The notes beneath the pieces are model-generated. The model worked only from the letters and a program-made list of their open reading frames with translations. It had not been told where the DNA came from and did no database searches. A DNA stretch of 64,000 bases from Bin87 sp965116785 (lineage in GTDB: Bacteria > Chloroflexota > Dehalococcoidia > Lucifugimonadales > UBA3495), in the NCBI GenBank assembly GCA_965116785.1, contig OZ220731.1, positions 4,216,001 to 4,280,000 of the forward strand, given 5' to 3'. Position numbers and translations under genes: made by a program. Positions 7,835 through 16,000 of this stretch are shown here, piece after piece. Numbering within the stretch: position 1 is the stretch's first letter; every line of letters begins with the position of its first letter.

Positions 7835-8244
7835 CAATTGGCGTTGAACCGTGCGGCGACTGAGAGCGACGGAAACGTTGTCAGCGGCCGGTCGGGCGGC
7901 TGTGGGGCGGGAACTGGGGCGTCTGGCGCCGGCAGCGAGACTGGCCGGCCCGTCCCTGCTGCAGCCGTTGTTGCTGTTGGTCAGCGACCGTCGTATCGCG
8001 CCATTGGAGGATTTTCCGGTCGTGGCTCCAAGTGTCCCCGTATTTGGACGGTAAGAAAACCGTTTCCCTTCTGCCCGCAGCATCCCGTCCCGTATTTCTC
8101 CCAACCCAGGCTGTAAGAAGGCGAATTCGCCCGCGGTTGTTCTTGCAACGTGGTTGCGCAATAATCTTTTCGGTTCACCGCATTCAGAGTGGCTGCGGTG
8201 GGATCGGACGGCGCTCTCGTTTGAGGCTATTGAGGAGTCGTACT

Positions 8245-8721
8245 ATGACAAGCGTGGATAACGATGCCCGACATTCGAGTTTTCGAGAGAAAATGCTCGA
8301 GCACACATTCTTGGCGGAACTCTTGCAGGAAGGGTGGTTGGTAAGGGATCAAACGATTGATGTGCTCAAGCCCGAGGTGGACAACGCTGGATACGATTTG
8401 GTGCTGGAGTGTGGTGCCATGCGTCGGTACGTTCAGCTGAAAAGCTCCAAGCTAAACGGTACGGCATCGTACAAAGATGTGAACCGTAAACTGGGAATGA
8501 AGCCAGGTGGTTGCGTGGTCTGGATCTTCTACGCAAACGACGGGGGACGTGCCCAAGTGTCCTACAGGTTTTTCGGGAACGGTGTTGCGGAATGCCCTGA
8601 TTTGGGCCAAAAGCATGGCAGCGGTAATTTACTGCGGATCGGCATTGGTCGCTTTGATAAACCCACTGGTGTTGTGGACCTGTTCGACAAGCTATTTCCA
8701 AAAACGCAACTTGACGACTAA
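8245..8721 (+). CDS. Putative PD-(D/E)XK-fold nuclease-like protein, 158 aa
   Basis: The segment 'PEVDNAGYDLVLECGAMRRY' followed by 'VQLKSS' has the spacing of a restriction-endonuclease-like core: Asp in a 'GYDLVLE' strand, then Gln-x-Lys in the next strand. This is the pattern of small DNA-cleaving enzymes, including the DUF4365-like group. Whether the Q-x-K form is active cannot be judged here. The ATG at 8245 is preferred over upstream in-frame codons because GAGGAG lies eight to nine bases before it. The protein is cytosolic, with no signal. Its stop codon overlaps that of the convergent decayed gene at 8718-9007. It has no methylase or specificity partner nearby, so it is not an evident restriction system. 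Confidence 0.6.
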   Translation: MTSVDNDARHSSFREKMLEHTFLAELLQEGWLVRDQTIDVLKPEVDNAGYDLVLECGAMRRYVQLKSSKLNGTASYKDVNRKLGMKPGGCVVWIFYANDGGRAQVSYRFFGNGVAECPDLGQKHGSGNLLRIGIGRFDKPTGVVDLFDKLFPKTQLDD

Positions 8722-9007
8722 TCGTGGGTGCCCGGCGGCATACGGACGGCGTTTGGTGCGTTGTCACACAGCACAGCCGGCATGGTGGTCGAACTGTAGT
8801 TGAGGCGTACCAACAGTGGAGCGTAGAGGTGGGACGCCCAGTGTTGCAGCGCGCGTACGCCGGAGTTCGCCCGGTTTGCAGGGCACGGCCTTCTGGCAGT
8901 TTTCCGGCGTACCAACCTGGGTCGCCGTTCTCGGGGAACATTGCGTGGTATGTGAGTTCAGCTTGTGGCTTCGGGCTCTTTTGCTTGCCTGGGGCAGACT
9001 CCCGCAC
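8718..9007 (-). pseudogene. Truncated, frameshifted paralogue of the 400-aa gene
   Basis: Two minus-strand frames together resemble residues 4-130 of the 5301-6503 product. 'AELTYHAMFPENGDPGW' then 'AGKLPEG' matches 'LELTYHQMFPEDGDPGW' and 'AGQLPDG'. After a loss of about 50 codons and a change of frame, 'GVRALQHWASH' and 'VLCDNAPNAVRMPPGT' match 'AVRALQHWAAN' and 'VMCDNVPGAPPMPLGT'. Everything C-terminal of that is missing. The sequence upstream also matches (see 9081-9128). Confidence 0.75.
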
Positions 9008-9080
9008 CGGTAAAGGCGAGGCATTCGGCGTGGGGCGGACTAAGGTCGGGGGGCGCTTTGCAAATCGCAGCCGGCATGCT

Positions 9081-9128
9081 CAGTTTCGGCCGGAAACGGC
9101 CCCCGGGCGCGTTTTCGCGGCCTTGAGG
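9081..9128 (-). repeat. 48-base dispersed repeat, copy 2, upstream of the decayed paralogue
   Basis: Starts CAGTTTCGGCCGGAAACGGC. The similarity to 6615-6662 extends towards the gene through GGCGGACTAAG (against GGCAGGACTAACG). It therefore keeps the same place relative to the broken gene as copy 1 does to the intact one. Confidence 0.6.
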
Positions 9129-9304
9129 CGGAAATGTGCCACTGACGCGAAAACGGCGCACAGGGCGCCATTTGTCTAAACGTGGCGTTCCGGCGGTACA
9201 ACCGCAGACTGCGTCGTTGGTGTTGGTCGGCTGCGCGGCGGCAGGAGATTGAGGTACACGTCGGTGACGGTAGTGCTTCCTGCAGGCCGCCGTTGCCCTG
9301 CTGA

Positions 9305-9727
9305 ATGCCGCAGTTTCGGCTGGGAACCGCCCTTGGGCGCGTTATGCGCCAGCTGAGGCTTGGGAGTTCACCTTCTCAGCCCGTTGACGGCGTCTGCGGC
9401 CTTCTGAGCTTCGGTTCAGTGCTTGGCGATGACGTGGCTTATGTAGCTGGAGAGCCTGTGGTCGTGGAGCTGGTTGTCAGCGGGCTGGTGTTGCTGCCTG
9501 GGCAGTTCCGTCTGGAGCTGGACGTGGGCGGCGTGGCGCGGGTGGCCACGCTGGAGGCCTACGCCAGCCGCGCTGCGTCGCCGCTGGTGGAGCGGCTGAG
9601 TGATGCGCTGCATTTCAGCTACGTGGTACAGGCGGGAGACGTCGACGAGGACGGGATGGGCATCAGCGCCAACCGGCTGACGGTGCAGGGCGGCAGCGTA
9701 CGGGATCATGCTGGGAACAGGCCCTAG
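9305..9727 (+). pseudogene. Fragment of a secreted-protein beta-sandwich domain
   Basis: From about 9400 the plus-strand frame reads like one module of bacterial surface proteins: 'VAYVAGEPVVVELV', 'FRLELDVGG', then 'LHFSYVVQAGDVDEDGMGIS' and 'GGSVRDHAGN'. These recall the widespread repeat with 'YxAGExVxVxVxFSExV' and 'YxVQxGDxDxDGIxI'. No signal peptide or second module is present. The first 18 codons of the open frame are only a translation of dispersed-repeat copy 3 (9311-9358), so the apparent start is an artefact. It is the only trace of these secreted proteins on the plus strand. Likely a stranded relic. Confidence 0.5.
9311..9358. repeat. 48-base dispersed repeat, copy 3
   Basis: Starts CAGTTTCGGCTGGGAACCGC and ends GCTGAGG. 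It is more diverged than copies 1 and 2. It directly precedes the domain fragment and no relative of the 400-aa gene follows it. Confidence 0.5.
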
Positions 9728-9894
9728 CCTGGCCGACGCTGGAGTTGCGGCGTACGCCGCTCCGGGAGTGTATGCGGGTGATTAGGTTTGCGTGGTTCCT
9801 GCTGTGAAGCCGGGGCATCGCCATTGCCGCGCTGTCCCGGTTGTTTGACGTTAGCTTTGCTGGTGGTTGCTTGGATTTTGCCCTGGGCAACATC

Positions 9895-10046
9895 CTAATC
9901 TGATGCAGTCGCTTCCAAGGGTTCCGACCACTCGTAGTCCTTGTTGGCGCGGGACCGGATGCGGTAGATGTAGGTGTGGCCGGACTCGATTTGGTCGGTG
10001 TCGGTCCGGGCCTGGGTTATGAAAGTGGCGCTCTCCCGGTCACCTT
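9895..10046 (-). pseudogene. Out-of-frame end of the 2749-aa gene (last FN3 domain)
   Basis: On the minus strand, directly after the stop of the large gene, another frame continues the interrupted FN3 fold: 'AIEGDRESATFITQARTDT', 'IESGHTYIYRIRSRANK' and 'EWSEPLEATASD', then TAG at 9895-9897. 'TYIYRIRSRANK' is the typical F strand of FN3. A one-base frame change just before 10047 would join it and add about 50 residues. Confidence 0.7.
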
Positions 10047-13000
10047 CTATGGCGGCTGGCTCGGTGTGCGGATGTTGACTCGCGCCGATTCGCTCTCCTT
10101 GTTGCCGGAGTAGGTCGCAATCAGGTTGTAGTCATGCGACCGGTCCCAGGAAGTGCCGGTGTCCTGATACGAGGTTGCAGATGCGCCGAGCGTTGCGATG
10201 AGCTTGTTCTCGTTGAGATACTTGGCGCGGAACAGTTTGTAGCCGGTGAGTGTGTTCCCGCCGGATGTTGGCGCGTCCCAGGTGAGGTTGACGGTCTTGC
10301 TGTTGCTTGCGTCCAGCTCGGCCGTGAAATTCCGTGGCGGGTGCAGTGGGTGCGGCACCGTCGCCTGGACGGCGTCGGAGAGCGCCCCCTTGTTGAAGTC
10401 CCAGTCCTGCGCCTGCACCTTGTATGAGTACGTCTCCCCCGCGGTCACCCGACTGTCACGGAACGTCGTAACGCTGGTGGACATGAAGTCCTTGTGTGCA
10501 GTATCCCCAGGACCCTTCCGGTGGACGCGGTACCGCATCGCGTTGTCCACCCCGTCCCAATGCAGCGTGATGCCGTCCGGCGCCGCCTCTGCGCGGAGGT
10601 TCCCCGGAGTGTGGACCCCGTCGACGATGGCCGTCACCTCGATGCTCACCGTCGCGCTCGGTCCGTCTCCCGCGGAGTTCACGCCGGCCACGGTGTACTC
10701 GTAGGTCGTGCCGACGCTGACCCCCGTATCGGTGTACTTCCGGGTCTGCGTGTCCAGCAGCGCCAACTCCGTGCCGTCCCGGCTCACCCGGTACCCGGTC
10801 AGGTAGCGGTCCGACACCGCGTTCCATTTCAACGCAACCTGCGGGCCCTCCTCGACCGTCGCCCCGAAACCGGTCGGAGCCGGCGGCAACGGCGGCAGGA
10901 CGGTGACCGTCAGTTCGCTGGAGTCCGCGCTGGCAACATTATCGCTGTTGATGGCCCGGACGACGTAGACGTAGGTGGTGTTCACCCGCACCCGGCGGTC
11001 GGTGTAGGACGTGCCGTTGACGCTGCCCACGCGGGTGTAGTCGGTATCGCCCTGGACCTTGCGGAGCACATGATAGCGCGCCGCATCGGTTACGGCGTCC
11101 CACGCCAGTTCCACCCGGTCCGGATGGGCGGTGGCCGCAAAGTTGGATGGCGCCTCGGTGGGCGCTTCACGGTTGACGATGGTGATCTTGGCATAGTGCA
11201 TGGGGTCGGTATGTACCGAGAATGACAGGTAATCAAACTCCAGCCACACCGTCTCATCACCCTCGTCAACGTCATCGGCCAGGGCAAAGAACGGTACGGT
11301 CCTGGTTCTCTCCCGTGGCTCAAACCGAACTCCACCCTTGTCGCCGGTTTGCCCGATCTGCTGCAGGTCCCAGTCGGCGCCGGACGCCGTGGTGGTTCCC
11401 ACACTTGAGGGTCTAAGCCTGACGAAGGTGCCATATTCCAGCAGTTTGGGGGAGAAGCCGATTGGGATTTGAACGCTCTCGCCCTCGGTCACACGGAACG
11501 AGGCGACATTGCGCACCGTGCCGTCCACCGTCACCGGTCTGGCCCCGGGCATGACCAGATTGGTCTCGTCATCGTCTTCGATGAACACTTTCGCACTTGT
11601 GCCGATTCTAACCGAGTCATTCATGAGGTGGTCGTTCACCGGTGCTGGGGGATGTGTCAAGCCTACCAAGAAACTCTCCGACTTTAGTTCGACCAAATCG
11701 TCGTCGATTGGTACGGTGACGGTGGCCCGGTTGCCGAACGCCGGAATGGTCGCCCGGTACTGCCGGGGGTGGTAATCATGCCCCGACATGGCGGTATCAT
11801 CATCGTAGATGATAGCAACATGGACCGCGTCACCCGATACTCCCGGTTTGCCGCCATCCGGCCAACTGTCGCTCTCGCCAACGATATCGAAAGTGAGTTG
11901 GCCTTCTCCTTCCGATAGGTCGTAGCGGCCATGCTCGACCTGGACCGCATAGTTGCTGGTCTTGTACCCCACCCGCTCGGTGAAGGGCTCCACGTTGATC
12001 TGATGCCCCTTGGAACGCAGGGGTTTCTCGCCCGGGGTGTAGGTGATGTGGTGGCGTGCGAATATCAACGTGGGTCGATTCAAGTACGCCTTCAAATACC
12101 TGTTTTTCTTGGAACTGATATTCCCGATGGTGACGCTCTCGATTTCCAATCCGTAGATTTGGTCATTGCAGTCGCAGGATGCCGGTGGACGTGGGCCGAC
12201 ATAAGTGATGGCGAAATCACCAGGCGCGGGCACGGAGTCCGGGTCCAATTCCTGGTCAAACTGAATCCCGATGAAACTCCTCCCTCCGCTGGTCCGAAAA
12301 TCATTCTTGGGCCAATGGTCCTGGAACATCGTGAAGCCCGACCGGAATTCCGGTTTCGGCGGCTGATAGTCGAACCGGTTCAGTTCGACCTTGATTACCG
12401 CGCTGGGCGAGCCCCAACCACTGTCGGCGCCGGACCTCAGGCGCCCGTCGTTGGCGATGGTCCAGCCGCTCATGCCGTCCCGGTCCTCGCGGTCCGACAT
12501 GGTCCGGCTCACCGGGAACGGGCAGTAATCATCACAGCCGAAGATGAGCCAGTACGTCGTGTCCGCCTGCAGCTGGTAGGGGTCCGTCAGCCGGTATTCG
12601 AAGTTGCCCGCGTCCGGAGGGCGGTTCGATGTGAAAGTCGCCAGCAGCGCGTCCGGCATGGTCTGCGTCAGCCTCAGTTGCGCGTTGATCACCTCGACGT
12701 GGTGACTCCACAGTTCCAGGGTCGGCGCGGAGAACGCGGTGGGCTCGGGCCCGTTGCCGTCCCACTGGTGCCGGTTCTGGAAGTTCGCCACCACCTGGTT
12801 GAGGGTGGCGCCCTCGCGCCCGGTGGTGAACTCCACGGCGCGCTGGGTTCCCGCGGGTATCACGTAGCCCACCTGCGGGTTCAAATCGCACACGCTGCGC
12901 CCGTTGGCGCAGGGCGCTTGACCCAGGTTGCTCACCAGCGTGACCGCGTCAAAGTGGGCCTCGATAACGGTGACCTGGAAGGTATCGGTGGCCGTTGCAC

Positions 13001-16000
13001 TGCCGACGTCGGTGGCCGTTATGGACACCTGCCCGTTGCCCAGGTGGTCAATCCGGGGTGTCCCGGAGAGTATGAGTCTGGTGGTGTCGAATTCCAGCCA
13101 CTGGTCCAGGCCGCCGCCCAGCGTAACCGAGAAGGTCAGGGGATCATTGTCGGGGTCGGTGAAGATCCGGCTCACGTCGATGGAGAAGAGTTGCCCCACG
13201 TCCGCGGTCCGGTCGCCGACGGGGTTGGACACCACCGGCGCGTTGTTGGGCCGGTCGTCGTCGGTGACGGTCAGCATGATGTCGGCGGGGCCCAGGATGC
13301 CGTAGTTGTTGGCGGCGGACCCGCTGATGGCCACCTGGCGCGAGCCGTCTTCGTTGGTGTTATCCACGCCGGTGAGCACCACGCTGCCGCTGCTGGCGGT
13401 CTGGCCGGCCGCGATGGTCAGGGTGGTCCCGGCCTGGGTCACGTCGGCGGAGGACTCGGACACGGTGATGGTGGTCTCGTGGGTGGACTCCATGTCCAGG
13501 GTGGCGGTCACAGTGGCCGTGCCGCCGTTCTCCGATATGGCGGTGGGCGAGACGGCCAGCGTCACCGTGGGCAGCAGGCTGTAGGCAAACAGCTTGTCGT
13601 TGGTCCCGCTTTCTGCCACCCACAAGGTTGTGCCGTCGGAGAATACACCCGTCGGGTTGCTGTTGCCGCTGGGCAGCGCGGACTCCTTAGCCATGTCCCG
13701 GGCCCCGCCGGACAGAGTGTAGGCGAAGAGCTTGTCAGCCGTGCCGTCTGCTACCCACATGGTCTCGCCGTCCGCCCAGATGCTCCAGGGGTCAAAATTG
13801 CCGGCGTCAAGGTCAAATTCCTTACCCGTTTCCCGTTGGCCGTGGCCGGTCCCGCCGGGGTGCATCTTGTAGGCGAAGACTTTGTCGGGGTTGTCGTTAG
13901 CCACCCAGATGGTCACGCCGTCGGACCACAGGCCAAAGGCGTCAGCGTTGTCGGAGTGCAGGGTGATGTCCTTGCCGGATTCCCTGCTGCCGTGGTCCGC
14001 TTCCCCCGGGTTCATCCTGTAGGCGAAGAGTTTGTCGGCGCTGCTATCGTCCACCCAGATGGTGATGCCGTCGGACCAGATGTCGTTGGGAGTGAAGTTG
14101 CTGCCGTCCAGATTGAACTCCTTGGCGGTGTCTCGGCTGCCGTGGTCCACTTCCCCCGGGTTCATCCTGTAGGCGTACAGCTTTTCGTCGATGTGGTCCG
14201 CCACCCACATGGTGGTCCCGTCGGACCAGATGCCCCGGGGACGGTTGTTCGTCGCCGCATCCAGGCCGTTGAAGTCCAGGGCGCTGTTGTAGCTGTAGGT
14301 CTCCAGCGGCACGGTCTCGTCGTCCCGCACCACTAGGCGGACGTCGGCCGGCTGGGTCACGCCGGCGGTGTTGACGGCCGTGCCGCTGACCGCGGCGAAC
14401 CGGTTGCTGGTGAAGACGTCGTCGTCCACGCCGGTGAGGGTCACGGTGTCAGTGGTGGCGGTCGCGTTGGCCGCGATGGTCAGGGTGGTCCCGGTCAGGT
14501 TCACGGCGTCGGAGGACTCCGACACGGTGATGGTGGTAGCCTGGCCGGACTCCTTGTCCAGGGTGGCGGTCACGGTGGCCGTGCCGCCGTTCTCGGAGAT
14601 GGCCCGGTCCGACAGTTCCAGGGTCACCTTGGGCAGCAGGCTGTAGGCGAACAGCTTGGGGGTTGAGGTATTCGCCACCCACAGGGCCGTGCCGTCTGAG
14701 AACAGGGCGGTTGGGTTGGCGTTGTCGCTGTGCACGGCGAGGTCCCTGTCCGCCATTCGGCTTCCATCGGACAGATCGTAGGCGAATAGTTTGAGTGCTG
14801 CGCCGCTCACAACCCAGATGGTCTCGCCATCCGACCAGATGCCCGTGGGTTGGGTGTTGTCGGCGTGGAGGTCGAACTCCTTGGCCGAGTCCCGTTGGCC
14901 ATGGTCGGACTGACCAGGATTCATTCGGTAGGCGTAGATATGGGCATCGTGCCGGTCGAGGACCCAAATGGTCACGCCGTCCGACCAGATTGCGTAGGGG
15001 TTGGCGTTGTTGGAGTGCAGATTGAACTCTTTACCCGCCTCCCTGTCGCCGTGGCCTGAACCATCGGGGTTCATCCTGTAGGCGAAGAGTTTGTTTTCGG
15101 AATTATCTACCGTCCATATGGTGGCGCCGTCGGACCAGATACCATAGGCCAGGGTATTGTCGGAGTGGAGGTCAAACTCCTTGGCGGTGTCCCGGCTGCC
15201 GTGGTCGGCCTCGCCATGGTTCATCCGGTAGGCGTACAGTTTGTCGTCGATGGGGTCGGAAACCCACATGGTGGTCCCGTCGGACCAGGTGCCCCAAGGG
15301 CTGGCGTTCGTGGCCGCATCCAGACCGGTGAAGTCCAGGGTGCTGTTGGGCACCATGTCCTGCACCGGCACGGTCTCGTCGTCCCGCACCACCAGTCGGA
15401 CGTCCGTCGGCTGGGTCACGCCGTCGGTGTTGACGGCGGAACCGCTGACCGCGACGAACCTGCTGCCGGTGAAGACGTCGTCGTCCACGCCGGTGAGGGT
15501 CACGGTGTCAGTGGTGGCGGTCGCGTTGGCCGCGATGGTCAGGGTGGCGCTTCCGGTCAGGTTCACGGCGTCGGAGGACTCGGACACGGTGATGGTGGTC
15601 TCTTGGGTGGACGCCCTGTCCAGGGTGGCGGTGACGGTGGCCGTGCCGCCGTTCTCCGAGATGGCGCGGGCTGACAGTTCCAGGGTGACCTCGGGCATCA
15701 GGCTGTAGGCGAACAGCTTGTCTGCTGTGCTATCCGCCACCCACAGGGCCGTGCCGTCGGCGAATACGCCTGTTGACTGGCCGTTATCGCCGTGCAGGTC
15801 GAGGTCCTTGGCGGCGGCCCGGCTTCTGCCGGACAGAGTGTAGGCGAAGAGCTTGTCGTCGCCGGTGTCGCCCACCCAGATTGTAGTAGCGTCGGACCAG
15901 ACGCCAGAAGGGGAGTCGTTGTTCGGGTCCAGGGCAAACTCCTTGCCCGACTCCCGGCCGCCGTGGCCGGACTCCCCGGGGGCCATCCGGTAGGCGTAGA

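Noticed and set aside
7981..8178. 65-codon minus-strand frame beginning GTG, upstream of the hairpin at 7802
   Set aside because: No Shine-Dalgarno and no recognisable feature; kept only as a possible reason for the orphan hairpin.
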